A stretch of 13,643 nucleotides of DNA from the NCBI GenBank assembly GCA_016198805.1, contig JACQHU010000143.1:1-13643 (forward strand), in the 5' to 3' direction. Below are positions 5,767 to 13,601 of this stretch, piece after piece. This DNA comes from Armatimonadota bacterium (GTDB lineage: Bacteria > Sysuimicrobiota > Sysuimicrobiia > Sysuimicrobiales > Humicultoraceae). The position numbers were made by a program, and so were the translations under genes. The number at the start of each line of letters is the position of its first letter. Position 1 is the stretch's first letter. A model generated the notes under the pieces. That model worked only from the letters and a program-made list of their open reading frames with translations, was not told where the DNA came from and searched no databases.

Positions 5767-7110
5767 TTGCGCATCGTGGCCTGGACGGCTCGGGTAGGGC
5801 TGACCTGCGTGCTCATCGGCCTCATGCTGCTCCCCCCGGCCGGGGCCGCGCCGGCGCGCCCGCGCGCCGGCGGCCCGGTGCGGCAGGTCCTCGAGGGCGG
5901 CCTGACCGTGATCGTCGAGGAGCATACCGCCGCCGATATCGTCGCCCTGCACACCTGGGTCAAGGTCGGCTCGAAGGACGAAGACGACGAGACGAACGGG
6001 GCCGCGCACTTTCTGGAGCACATGCTCTTCAAGGGCACCGCGCAGCGGAAGCCGGGGCAGATGGACCGGGAGGTGGAGGGGCTGGGCGGGACGCTGAACG
6101 CGGCCACGTCCACCGACTGGACCTACTATTACATCGTCGCCGGTAGCCGGCACTTCGATCAGATCCTGGATCTCCAGGCCGATGCGATCATGCACTCGAC
6201 AATCGACGCCGGCGAGATGGCGCGCGAGCGCAGGGTCGTGATCGAAGAGATCAACCGCCGCGACAACTTCCCCCTGACCCGGGCAGCCGAACTGCTGCGG
6301 GCGACGGCATTCACGGTGCATCCCTACCGCCGCTCCGTGCTGGGGACGCGGGCGGGCATCGAGCGCATGCCGCGCGACGTCCTGCTGAACGTCTCCCGGA
6401 CGTACTACGTCCCGGACAACATCACGGTCGTGGTGGTCGGGAACATCCGGGCCAGCGACGCCCTGGCGAAAGTCCGGCGGGCCTATGCCGGCTTCCGCCG
6501 GCCGCCGGTTGTGCGTCCGGCCCGTCCCGCCGAACCTCCTATACCCGAGGTGCGCCGCGCCGTCGCCGAACAGGACGTCCGGGTCACCTACCTCGTCATG
6601 GGGTTCCTCGCGCCGGATGCCCGCGACCGTGACTTCTATGCCGCTGACGTGCTGCTCTACGTCCTGGGCCGGGGGCTGGGCGCGCGCCTCCGGCAGGAGA
6701 TCGTCGAGCGGCAGCGCCTGGCGCAGAGCATCGGCGCGTCGTACCCCACGTCCGAGGATCCGCCGCTGTTCGTCATTTCGGCCGTCGTCGACCCTTCCCA
6801 GGCCGACCGGGCCGAGGCCGCTATTCTGGCCGAACTCACGGCAGTGCGTGATCAGGGTCTCTCCGAGCAAGAGCTTGCCCGGGCCAAGAACCTCTTCGAA
6901 GGAGAGCATGTCTATAGGACCCACACGTCGGGGGGCCGCGCGTTCGATCTGGGCTTTGCCAGCACGGTCGCAGACCTGGAGTTCGGCCTGTCCTACCTCG
7001 AGCGGGTCCGGCAGGTCACGCGCGAGGATGTGCAGCGCGTCGCCCGCCGCCTGTTCGACCCCCAACGGTATGCGGTGGCGGTCATCCGGCCGCCGGTGAG
7101 ACAGCCGTGA
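5767..7110 (+). CDS. Exported M16 zinc peptidase, catalytic subunit
   Basis: A 447-residue M16B (pitrilysin/processing-peptidase type) protein. Residues 1-28 form a signal peptide (hydrophobic GLTCVLIGLMLLPPAGAA), so it acts outside the inner membrane. The zinc motif HFLEH is intact (His 81, Glu 84, His 85), and the third ligand Glu 161 in VVIEEI lies exactly 76 residues beyond His 85, the family spacing. The second half (about 220-440) is the structural M16 repeat. In its IREKxGLAY-equivalent segment (312-320) the usual Arg and Tyr are Val 313 and Gln 320, so this chain lacks the substrate-anchoring pair. TTG 5767 is the preferred start because GGAGG (5757-5761) is 5 bases away; TTG 5755 and GTG 5776 are alternatives. 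It overlaps the next gene by four bases, implying coupled translation. Its substrate is unknown. Confidence 0.93.
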   Translation: MRIVAWTARVGLTCVLIGLMLLPPAGAAPARPRAGGPVRQVLEGGLTVIVEEHTAADIVALHTWVKVGSKDEDDETNGAAHFLEHMLFKGTAQRKPGQMDREVEGLGGTLNAATSTDWTYYYIVAGSRHFDQILDLQADAIMHSTIDAGEMARERRVVIEEINRRDNFPLTRAAELLRATAFTVHPYRRSVLGTRAGIERMPRDVLLNVSRTYYVPDNITVVVVGNIRASDALAKVRRAYAGFRRPPVVRPARPAEPPIPEVRRAVAEQDVRVTYLVMGFLAPDARDRDFYAADVLLYVLGRGLGARLRQEIVERQRLAQSIGASYPTSEDPPLFVISAVVDPSQADRAEAAILAELTAVRDQGLSEQELARAKNLFEGEHVYRTHTSGGRAFDLGFASTVADLEFGLSYLERVRQVTREDVQRVARRLFDPQRYAVAVIRPPVRQP

Positions 7111-8450
7111 GGCCGCGCCTGGCCGCCGGCGCTCTGGCGCTGGCCGCCGTGCTCTTCCTGCCGCCCGCTCCCGGTGCCCGCTCCGCCCCACGTCCAGGCA
7201 TCACCCGGCACGTCCTGGAGAACGGTCTGACCGTCATCATCAAGGAACACCCGATCAGCGACCTGGTGGTGGCGTTTGCGATGATCCGCGCGGGCCCGCG
7301 CGTCGAGGAGGCGGAAGAGAGCGGCATCACCTTCTTCCTAAGGAGCATGCTGGTCCGCGGGACCCGCCATCGGACCGCCGCAGAGATCGCGCAGACGATC
7401 GAGTCGCTCGGCGGACTGCTGGGCGGCGGGACGGGATACGACTATGTGTCGAGTTCCGTCGTGGTCCCGAGCCGCCACCTGGACACGGCGCTCGACCTGC
7501 TGGCCGACCTGCTGACAAACGCCCGGTTCGACGCCCAGGACATCGAGACCCAGCGCCGCGTGAGCCTCTCCCGGATCAGCCAGAATGCGGACCAGCCTCT
7601 GCAGCGCGCGATCGAACTCTTCGGCGCCTCGCTGTACCCGTACCACCCGTATGCGAAGTCCATCCTCGGCACCCCCGAGGCGATCGGCGCCCTAACCCGC
7701 GAGCGGCTTGTAGAGTTCTACCGGACCTACTTCACCGCCTCGAACACCGTCCTGGTGGTCGCGGGCAACATCATCGAGGCGGCGGCGCTGGAGAAGGTGA
7801 AGCGCACCTTCGGCGCTCTCCCGGCAGGGTCGACCCCGCGGAAGCTCCGGTGGCTGCGCGTCGTCGAGCGCGCGCTGGCACCGGCGCTGCTGGCGCCCAA
7901 GGAAACGCGCGAGACGCGCGCGATCTCTGCGGCCTGGATCGTCCTGGGGTATCTGGGCGTGCCGGTCGGGCACCGGGACTACGCCCCGCTGCGCGTACTC
8001 AACGCCATCCTCGGCGAAGGGTTCTCCTCGCGGCTGTTCACCGAGATCCGCGACCGGCGGGGCCTGGCCTACCAGATCGGCTCGTCGCTGTCCGTCCGAG
8101 CGGGACCGGGCCCCCTCCTGCTTTTTGCCGGGACCGACCCCCCGAATCTCTCGACCGTGGTCAGAGGGATGCTCCGGGAGGTCGAGCGGCTGCGTGCCGA
8201 GGCGCCGCCAGCCGAGGAGGTCGAAAAGGCAAAGCGCGGGATCATCGGCCGGTACACGCTGGCCCGGGAGGCGCTGGAGTCCCAGGCGTTCTACCTGGCC
8301 TGGTACGAGGTGCTCGGCGTGGGCTACGCGTACGACGAGCGCTTCCCCGATGAGGTCTCGCGGGTGACGCCGCCCGACGTGCTGCGGGTGGCGCAGCGGT
8401 ACCTGCACACCCACGCGGTCGCGGTCGTGGCGCCCGCAACCGCACGGTAG
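7107..8450 (+). CDS. Exported M16-family protein, non-catalytic partner subunit
   Basis: A 447-residue M16B paralog of the gene before it, with a signal peptide (LAAGALALAAVLFLPPAPGA, residues 5-24). The HFLEH site has become FFLRS (76-80), replacing His, Glu and His with Phe, Arg and Ser, and the third ligand position is Arg 156. It therefore cannot bind zinc in the usual way. In contrast, the C-terminal half keeps EIRDRRGLAYQIGSS (313-327), with Arg 315 and Tyr 322 seven residues apart. In known two-chain M16B enzymes this pair comes from the non-catalytic subunit and helps bind substrate. The GTG start overlaps the upstream TGA (GTGA at 7107-7110) and has no strong ribosome site, which indicates translational coupling and balanced production of the two chains. 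The two proteins should form a heterodimer. Confidence 0.92.
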   Translation: MRPRLAAGALALAAVLFLPPAPGARSAPRPGITRHVLENGLTVIIKEHPISDLVVAFAMIRAGPRVEEAEESGITFFLRSMLVRGTRHRTAAEIAQTIESLGGLLGGGTGYDYVSSSVVVPSRHLDTALDLLADLLTNARFDAQDIETQRRVSLSRISQNADQPLQRAIELFGASLYPYHPYAKSILGTPEAIGALTRERLVEFYRTYFTASNTVLVVAGNIIEAAALEKVKRTFGALPAGSTPRKLRWLRVVERALAPALLAPKETRETRAISAAWIVLGYLGVPVGHRDYAPLRVLNAILGEGFSSRLFTEIRDRRGLAYQIGSSLSVRAGPGPLLLFAGTDPPNLSTVVRGMLREVERLRAEAPPAEEVEKAKRGIIGRYTLAREALESQAFYLAWYEVLGVGYAYDERFPDEVSRVTPPDVLRVAQRYLHTHAVAVVAPATAR

Positions 8451-8532
8451 TTCACAGAGGGTGGGCCGAACCGGTAAACGCCGGGCCGCCCGCATCAGTC
8501 TAATGTTCAAGTCTTCCACGCGAGGGGAACTC

Positions 8533-9162
8533 ATGAGGGCTGTTGTGCGCCTGTGCGTGCTCCTGGTCCTGCTGGCTGTAGCCTTGCCCGACCTTGGTGC
8601 GGCGCCCGGACCTGCGCCGTCGCTCTTTCCGCTCGTCCCCGGCGCGGCCTGGACGCGAAAGAACGAGGATGGCAGGGAGTCCACGTCGCGCGTCACGGGT
8701 CCGAAAGTGGTGGGCACCACCCGCTGCACCGTCGTCGAGCGGAAGTTTGTCGACGAGCGCGGCCGCGAGCGCGTGGAGCGGACGTGCTACCTGGTCAGCG
8801 CCGCTGAAATCCTGGTCATCGAGACGACGAACCTTCGGGGCGAGCTGACTGTCCTGAAGCCGCCGCGGGCGTTGATGAAACTCCCGGCGCGCGCCGGTCA
8901 GACGTGGGCCTGGAGCCCGGAAGACTCGGCGTTCGACCTCAAGATCACGTCCAAGTGGGTCGGTGAGGAGTCCATCAAGGTCCCCTCCGGCACCTTCCGG
9001 GCCTGGAAACTCCAGACGGTGACGGCGGGCGAGGACTTCGAGGTGACGGTATTGACCTGGTACGCCCCGGGCGTGGGCGCGGTGCGCAGCGAGCGGAAGG
9101 GCCGCCGGGGCGATCGGCAGATCAGCGGGTGGAGTGAACTGATCTCGTACAAGATCCCCTAG
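8533..9162 (+). CDS. Exported protein of unknown function with FPLxxGxxW motif (TapB/DUF3108-like)
   Basis: A 209-residue protein with a clear signal peptide (RLCVLLVLLAVALPDLGAA, about 6-24). The mature part opens with LFPLVPGAAWTRKNEDG (31-47), the motif that starts many small secreted beta-sheet proteins of the TapB/DUF3108 kind. IKVPSGTFRAWKL (148-160) and LTWYAPGVGAVRSERKG (174-190) are the other two family-like landmarks. Cys 65 and Cys 85 could form a disulfide. I know no defined biochemical activity for this group, and none is suggested by the residues. ATG 8533 is chosen because GAGGGG (8522-8527) is 5 bases upstream and the signal peptide follows; the open frame upstream to 8461 adds a basic, non-export-like extension. 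It lies 82 bases after the M16 pair on the same strand and may share its transcript. It converges on the next gene. Confidence 0.8.
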   Translation: MRAVVRLCVLLVLLAVALPDLGAAPGPAPSLFPLVPGAAWTRKNEDGRESTSRVTGPKVVGTTRCTVVERKFVDERGRERVERTCYLVSAAEILVIETTNLRGELTVLKPPRALMKLPARAGQTWAWSPEDSAFDLKITSKWVGEESIKVPSGTFRAWKLQTVTAGEDFEVTVLTWYAPGVGAVRSERKGRRGDRQISGWSELISYKIP

Positions 9163-9185
9163 ACGGGCTGGCGGTCGCCCTCAGG

Positions 9186-9962
9186 TTACGGCGGCCGGAA
9201 TCCCAGCGAGAGGAAATACCCGCTGACGTCCAGGGCGCACGGGCAGGCCGTGCCGGGGATCGCCGTGGTGGTCCAGTAGATGCCGCGGTATCCCACCTCA
9301 AGCGCCACGGTAGGCGCGATCAGTTTGCCGACCACCACGCCGTAATCGCGGATCCATGTCGACCCGGTCGCATTTGACGGCACCGCCAGGGCCCACGTGT
9401 GGGTGATCGGCCAGTCGCCGTAGGCGATCCAGCCGCTCAGGTACACGTTCCCGCGGATCGGCCAGAGGAGATCGGCGCCGTACCTGAGGCCGCCGGTCGA
9501 GAAAGTGCGAGGGGAGCCGAAGCCGTCCACCTGCAGCGCCCCGCTGCCGTAGCCGGCGAAGACCGTCACCTGACCGCGGCTGCCCGGCGGCGAGATCAGG
9601 TAATGCAGGCTCGAGGTGAAGAACCAGTGGGAGCCCGGCGCTCCAAACCCACCTTCCGTCGACACGAGTTCCGAGATCGTCCCGACGTCGTAGGTCAGGC
9701 TCCACAGGAACCGCCTGTTCGGCCGGGAACGGTACTCGACGCCTGACAGGATGGAAGGCCAGTCGTTCCGGCCAGGGACCTGGGTGTCGAAAAAGGAGCG
9801 GGGTGCCGGGGACGAGGGCACGTAGTAGTAGGACGGTCCCTCCCGGCGCGGCGTGTCCCAGAACCGAAGGCGCAGGGCCTGGCCGCGTGCCGGCGCTGTG
9901 GCTGTCCCAAGCGCCAGCGACGAGATCACGAGGATGAAGACCACCCGCGCGACCCTGTGCAT
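9186..9962 (-). CDS. Probable outer-membrane beta-barrel protein, function unknown
   Basis: I do not recognise a named family. The 258-residue product begins with a signal peptide (VVFILVISSLALGTATAPA, likely cut after ARGQA near residue 29). The mature chain has many short amphipathic segments rich in Tyr, Trp, Phe and Gly, such as RFLWSLTYDVGTI, HWFFTSSLHYLI, VTVFAGYGSGAL, VYLSGWIAYGD, ALEVGYRGIYW and a final SGYFLSLGFRPP. These look like barrel strands ending near an aromatic residue, as in small outer-membrane proteins. CPC near the C-terminus may form a strained disulfide or a metal site. ATG 9962 is preferred because the signal peptide follows directly; GGAG lies 9 bases upstream. ATG 9977 and longer forms to 10037 are less likely. 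It is divergent from the MFS gene and converges on the secreted-protein gene with a 23-base gap. Confidence 0.65.
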   Translation of the reverse strand: MHRVARVVFILVISSLALGTATAPARGQALRLRFWDTPRREGPSYYYVPSSPAPRSFFDTQVPGRNDWPSILSGVEYRSRPNRRFLWSLTYDVGTISELVSTEGGFGAPGSHWFFTSSLHYLISPPGSRGQVTVFAGYGSGALQVDGFGSPRTFSTGGLRYGADLLWPIRGNVYLSGWIAYGDWPITHTWALAVPSNATGSTWIRDYGVVVGKLIAPTVALEVGYRGIYWTTTAIPGTACPCALDVSGYFLSLGFRPP

Positions 9963-10015
9963 GCCCGCACACTCCATCCGCTGATGCCCGCATATTCTGC
10001 CTCGGCCTCGGGTCT

Positions 10016-10030
10016 CCTCCGAAGCGGAGG
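10016..10030. promoter_or_regulatory. Small perfect hairpin ahead of the MFS gene
   Basis: CCTCCG (10016-10021) pairs with CGGAGG (10025-10030) around an aag loop in the 95-base gap between the divergent barrel and transporter genes. It lies 27 bases before the transporter ATG and could be a leader hairpin or operator. I see no clear promoter hexamers in the gap, and chance cannot be excluded. Confidence 0.25.
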
Positions 10031-10057
10031 GAACCACGCCGCGGGCCAGGGAATACC

Positions 10058-11248
10058 ATGACGATGGCTGTCATCGCGTCTTCGTCCGCCGGTCATCCCC
10101 GCGTTCGCCGGCAGCTCTGGTTGATGTTCTCCACGGTCTTCCTGGTCATGGTCGGGTTTGGAATCGTGATGCCCATCCTGCCGTTCTTCGCGCGCAGCTT
10201 CGGGGCTTCATCGGTCCAGATGGGCCTACTGATCACCGTGTGGGCGCTCTGCCAGTTCGTGGCCGCGCCGTTCTGGGGGACGGCGGCCGACCTGCTGGGC
10301 CGCAAGCCCGTGCTGGTCGTCGGCCTGGTCGGCTATGCGATAGGGTTCGTGGCGATGGCGATGGCCCAGTCGTACGCGATGCTCCTTGGCGCGCGCATCC
10401 TGGGCGGCCTCCTGGCGTCGTCTGTGATTCCGGCGGGACAGGCCATTGCGGCCGACCTCTCAGCGCCGGAGGAGCGCGGCGCGGTCATGGGCCAGATGGG
10501 CGCCGGATTCGGACTGGGGTTCCTGGTGGGCCCGGCCCTGGGCGGGGTGCTGGCCCTGGCCGGTCCACGCGTGCCGTTCTTTGCGGCGGCGGTCGCCTCG
10601 GTGCTAGCCCTGCCGCTCGTGATCTGGTTGGTCGCCGAGCCCCCGCCGGACGCGCGCCGGATGGCCGCCGCCCGCATGGGGCTGGCCGGGATCGCCCGCG
10701 CGCTGCGCAGCCGGGAGTTACCCCTCTACCTGATGGCGTTCGCCGCGACCTTTGGCGGCTCCAGTCTCTTCTCCATGCTGGGATACTATGCCATCGACCA
10801 GTCAGCCGGGAGCGCCTCCGACGTGGGCCTGATGTTCACGGCGCTGGGGCTGGGCGCCGTCGTGACCCAGGGCGTGTTCGTCGGCCCCGTGAGCAGACGC
10901 TGGGGCGAGCCGCTGGGCATCCGGCTGGGGTTCGCCGCAGGGGCGGCGGGGTTCATCGCCGTGTCGCTGGCGGCGTCGGCGTGGTCGATCATCCTCACGG
11001 TCGGCCTGGCGTCGATGGGGATGGCGCTGCTGCGCCCGTCGCTGGTGGCGCTGAATTCGCGGACGACCAGGCTGGGGTACGGGACCTCGCTGGGGATGCA
11101 GACGGCATTCGACAGCCTCGGCCGCACGCTCGGACCGCTCTGGGCCGGCGCCGTCTATCGGATCGACATGACGGCGCCCTTCCTGGCCGCGGCTGTGATC
11201 TACCTGGTCGCCGCAGCGGCGAGCGTTCGGCTCAGCGGCCCCAGATGA
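10058..11248 (+). CDS. MFS transporter, drug:H+ antiporter type (DHA1-like)
   Basis: A 396-residue inner-membrane protein with about 12 predicted helices, the normal size for the 12-helix antiporters of the TetA/Bcr type. Motif A appears between helices 2 and 3 as WGTAADLLGRKPVLV (73-87). Motif C, the antiporter signature, is in helix 5 as GFGLGFLVGPALGG (150-163). Helix 1 carries GFGIVMPILPFF, and helix 4 begins with LLGARILGG. Proton-driven efflux of a small molecule is the likely role; the substrate is unknown. The start ATG 10058 has AGGGA (10048-10052) 5 bases upstream; a second in-frame ATG is at 10064. No regulator gene is adjacent. Its last 17 bases overlap the end of the convergent fabH, so neither gene can have an intergenic terminator between them. 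Confidence 0.92.
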   Translation: MTMAVIASSSAGHPRVRRQLWLMFSTVFLVMVGFGIVMPILPFFARSFGASSVQMGLLITVWALCQFVAAPFWGTAADLLGRKPVLVVGLVGYAIGFVAMAMAQSYAMLLGARILGGLLASSVIPAGQAIAADLSAPEERGAVMGQMGAGFGLGFLVGPALGGVLALAGPRVPFFAAAVASVLALPLVIWLVAEPPPDARRMAAARMGLAGIARALRSRELPLYLMAFAATFGGSSLFSMLGYYAIDQSAGSASDVGLMFTALGLGAVVTQGVFVGPVSRRWGEPLGIRLGFAAGAAGFIAVSLAASAWSIILTVGLASMGMALLRPSLVALNSRTTRLGYGTSLGMQTAFDSLGRTLGPLWAGAVYRIDMTAPFLAAAVIYLVAAAASVRLSGPR

Positions 11249-12263
11249 GCGTGCAGGCGGCCCACGTGAAGCCGCCTCCAAACGCTACGAGGACCAGATG
11301 GTCGCCGTCCTTGATGCGGCCGTCCCGAAGGGCTTCCCAGATCGAGAGGGGGATCGACGCCGCAGACGTGTTGCCGTACCGGTCGATGGTGCAGATGAAC
11401 CGGCCGAACGGCAGGTCCATCGCGCGCGCGACGGCTTCCAGAATGCGCTGGTTCGCCTGATGCGGGACGATCCAGTCGATGTCGTCGAGCGTCAGGCCGG
11501 CCTTCTGCACCGTCTGCCGGATCGCGTCGGGCACCACCCGCACGGCCAGCTTGAACACGGCCTGACCGTCCATCCGCGCCCGGTGCAGTCCCTGCTGAAT
11601 GGCCTCAGCCGTGATCGGGATGCGGCTGCCGCCTGCCGGCAGCTTCAGCAGGTCGCCGGCTGAGCCGTCCGCGCCGACGACGGATGAGAGGATCCCGCTG
11701 TTCTGCGACGGACCGAGGACGGCGGCGCCCGCACCGTCGCCGATGAGGACCGCTGTCGTCCGGTCCTTCCAGTCGACCAGTTTGCTGAGGACCTCGGCGC
11801 CGACGACCAGCACGTGCTGCGCGACGCCTGATTCGATCATCTGCGCGGCGGTGATCACCCCGTAGACGAAGCTGGAGCAGGCGGCCAGGAGGTCGATGGC
11901 TCCGGCCTTCGCGGCGCCGATGCGATCCTGCACAAGACAGGCGGTGGCCGGGAAGATCATGTCGGGCGTGGTCGTGGCGCAGATGATCAGGTCCAGGTCG
12001 GAGGCCGACAGGCCGGCGTCCCGGAGGGCCGCCGACGACGCCGGCACGGCGAGATCGGAGGCCGCCTGGTCCGGCTCGGCGATACGGCGGGTCCGGATGC
12101 CCGTGCGTTCGACAATCCACTCGTCGCTGGTGTCGACGATCTTGGCGAGGTCGTCGTTGGTCAGCACGCGCGCCGGGACATGGACGCCCAGGCCCAGGAT
12201 CGCCGCGCGCGTGGCTGCGGGGCGCGCCTGCTGGGAAGCCGGAAGGGTGGTCGGCTGGCGCAC
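11232..12263 (-). CDS. fabH: 3-oxoacyl-ACP synthase III (KAS III)
   Basis: Condensing enzyme that joins an acyl-CoA to malonyl-ACP to begin fatty-acid synthesis, or a related starter reaction. The protein has 343 residues. The Cys-His-Asn triad is complete: Cys 129 in DLLAACSSF, His 268 in VPHQANQRI and Asn 298 in RYGNTSAASIP. AILGLGVHVPARVLTN (21-36), DEWIVERTGIRTRR (47-60) and the final VAFGGGFTWAACTL are also characteristic. GTG 12263, two bases after the upstream stop, is chosen because it removes overlap with that gene; it leaves about 18 residues before the conserved fold. ATG 12323 would add 20 residues overlapping the upstream gene. No fabD, fabG or acpP is adjacent, so the enzyme may serve a special starter unit or be a stray copy; the sequence cannot decide. 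It is close enough to the upstream membrane protein to be translationally coupled. Confidence 0.93.
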   Translation of the reverse strand: MRQPTTLPASQQARPAATRAAILGLGVHVPARVLTNDDLAKIVDTSDEWIVERTGIRTRRIAEPDQAASDLAVPASSAALRDAGLSASDLDLIICATTTPDMIFPATACLVQDRIGAAKAGAIDLLAACSSFVYGVITAAQMIESGVAQHVLVVGAEVLSKLVDWKDRTTAVLIGDGAGAAVLGPSQNSGILSSVVGADGSAGDLLKLPAGGSRIPITAEAIQQGLHRARMDGQAVFKLAVRVVPDAIRQTVQKAGLTLDDIDWIVPHQANQRILEAVARAMDLPFGRFICTIDRYGNTSAASIPLSIWEALRDGRIKDGDHLVLVAFGGGFTWAACTLIWGR

Positions 12264-12265
12264 GG

Positions 12266-13564
12266 TCAACGGGGTTCGTCGGGCGCCGCGGGTCTCCTTC
12301 CGCCCCACAGGCGCCGCAGCCATGAGTAGCCCAGCAGATACGAGAAGCAGCAGGCGCCGGCCAGGAAAGCGATCCCACCGGCGAGGCTGACCGCGGGCGC
12401 CGCCAGGAGTGTGCCCAGACCGATCAGCGGGCCGCCGCTGGTCAGCAGCACCAGCGGCGCAACCCCGGCACGGGGCCAGTAGGGGGCCTCAAGCCGCGGG
12501 ACCTCCAGCGCCGGCATCCCCAGCGAGAACCGGTAGTACCACATCAGGAAGGGGGTGACCTTGTAGGCCTGGCCGGTGATCGCCAGGGTCACCCAGCCGA
12601 GGAGGAAGAGGGTTACCCCTGCTAGCAGCCACCGCAGGCCCTCGCCCGGCAGAAGTCCCAACGCGGCGAGTGCGAGCCCCGTGCTCAGCAGCACGGTCTC
12701 GATGGCCAGAACCCGCCAGTGTGCTCGGGTGAGATCCCATGCCGGAGTGTTCCAGGCCGCGATGAACCGTCCAAGATCAACGGCGTAGACGACCCCGGCG
12801 GCTGCGACGAGCAGAAGACCGGCGCTGATCAGCAGGGGCGAGCCAAACGTACCGATGATCAGTGCCGCGGTTCCTCCCGCCAGGCCCGCGAACACCGCCT
12901 CGGCCCTGAAGCCGGTCAGATCCCGGACGTCGGCGAACCGGGGCAGCAGGTAATACGACACACCCGTGACCAGGAGCGCGAACCAGCCGATCAGGCCCAA
13001 CGCCAGATGGACCTCAAGCCCCATAGGCAGCAACAGAGCCCGCCAGAAGACGAACTGCCAGTTGAGGACCAGCAGCAGCCCCCACGCCACCACCAGGCCC
13101 AGGCAGGCCAGCGCCGTCGCAACGAACCGCAGGGTCACCAGCGTGCGCGTGCGCGGCCGCAGGATCGCGGCGGCGACCCACAAGAACACCGCGATGGTCG
13201 CGGTGATGACGGTGCCGCCCGCGATCCGCAGCGCAGCCGACCGGACCAGGAACCCCAGCGCCAGCAGCACCACGCCCGTGACGTAGGCGACGAACTCGCC
13301 CAGCACGAGCCGGCCTGGTTCGCGCCGCACCCCGGCGGCTGATGGCAGGAGCTGGTGCAGGGCGCCCAGCGCAACCATTGTGCCCCAGCCGAGGGTCACC
13401 AGGTGGTTGGCCGCCAGCCCGAGCATCGAGCGGTGCTGGAGGAGGGCCAGCCCGGGCGCCGATGCGACCACGAATGCCGCGACCACCGGAAATCCCAGAA
13501 TGGCGCCGACCAGGAACACGCCTGTGCGGACCAGGCGAATCGGGAAGAGATCAGCGCTGTTCAT
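12266..13564 (-). CDS. Polytopic membrane protein resembling heme-copper oxidase subunit I, threefold internal repeat
   Basis: A 432-residue inner-membrane protein with about 12 predicted helices. GW-x6-G-x6-P occurs three times with identical spacing: Gly 59/Trp 60-Pro 74, Gly 193/Trp 194-Pro 208 and Gly 323/Trp 324-Pro 338. The period is about 130 residues, or four helices each, placing the motifs near helices 2, 6 and 10. Heme-copper oxidase subunit I has the same threefold pseudosymmetry. Possible ligands are His 54 and His 70 near repeat 1, His 186 near repeat 2 and His 282 in a loop; repeat 3 has no histidine, so the full heme/copper set is not present. Related proteins are often annotated as cbb3-oxidase-subunit-I-like or NnrS-like. 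A heme-bearing oxygen or nitric-oxide role is possible but unproven. ATG 13564 lacks a clear ribosome site. fabH follows after two bases, and the opposite gene starts 37 bases away. Confidence 0.75.
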   Translation of the reverse strand: MNSADLFPIRLVRTGVFLVGAILGFPVVAAFVVASAPGLALLQHRSMLGLAANHLVTLGWGTMVALGALHQLLPSAAGVRREPGRLVLGEFVAYVTGVVLLALGFLVRSAALRIAGGTVITATIAVFLWVAAAILRPRTRTLVTLRFVATALACLGLVVAWGLLLVLNWQFVFWRALLLPMGLEVHLALGLIGWFALLVTGVSYYLLPRFADVRDLTGFRAEAVFAGLAGGTAALIIGTFGSPLLISAGLLLVAAAGVVYAVDLGRFIAAWNTPAWDLTRAHWRVLAIETVLLSTGLALAALGLLPGEGLRWLLAGVTLFLLGWVTLAITGQAYKVTPFLMWYYRFSLGMPALEVPRLEAPYWPRAGVAPLVLLTSGGPLIGLGTLLAAPAVSLAGGIAFLAGACCFSYLLGYSWLRRLWGGRRPAAPDEPR

Positions 13565-13601
13565 CCGTTATGTGCAGAGAGCAGATTTCAGGAGGTCGTC
13601 C

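Noticed and set aside
5623..7191. Minus-strand 522-codon frame opposite the M16 gene
   Set aside because: It is a shadow of the catalytic M16 gene; its translation is rich in Asp, Arg, Gly and Pro with no domain.
7107..8450. Treating the second M16 gene as a decaying pseudogene because its zinc site is gone
   Set aside because: The frame is full length, the signal peptide and Arg/Tyr pair are kept, and the start is coupled to the catalytic gene, all of which fit a maintained partner subunit.
9298..10074. Alternative minus-strand frame over the barrel gene
   Set aside because: The chosen frame has a signal peptide and barrel-like strands; this one is Arg/Pro-rich without either.
12719..13342. 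Plus-strand Gln/Arg-rich frame that looks like a low-complexity protein
   Set aside because: It is the antisense image of the hydrophobic membrane protein: Leu and Trp codons on one strand read as Gln and Pro on the other.
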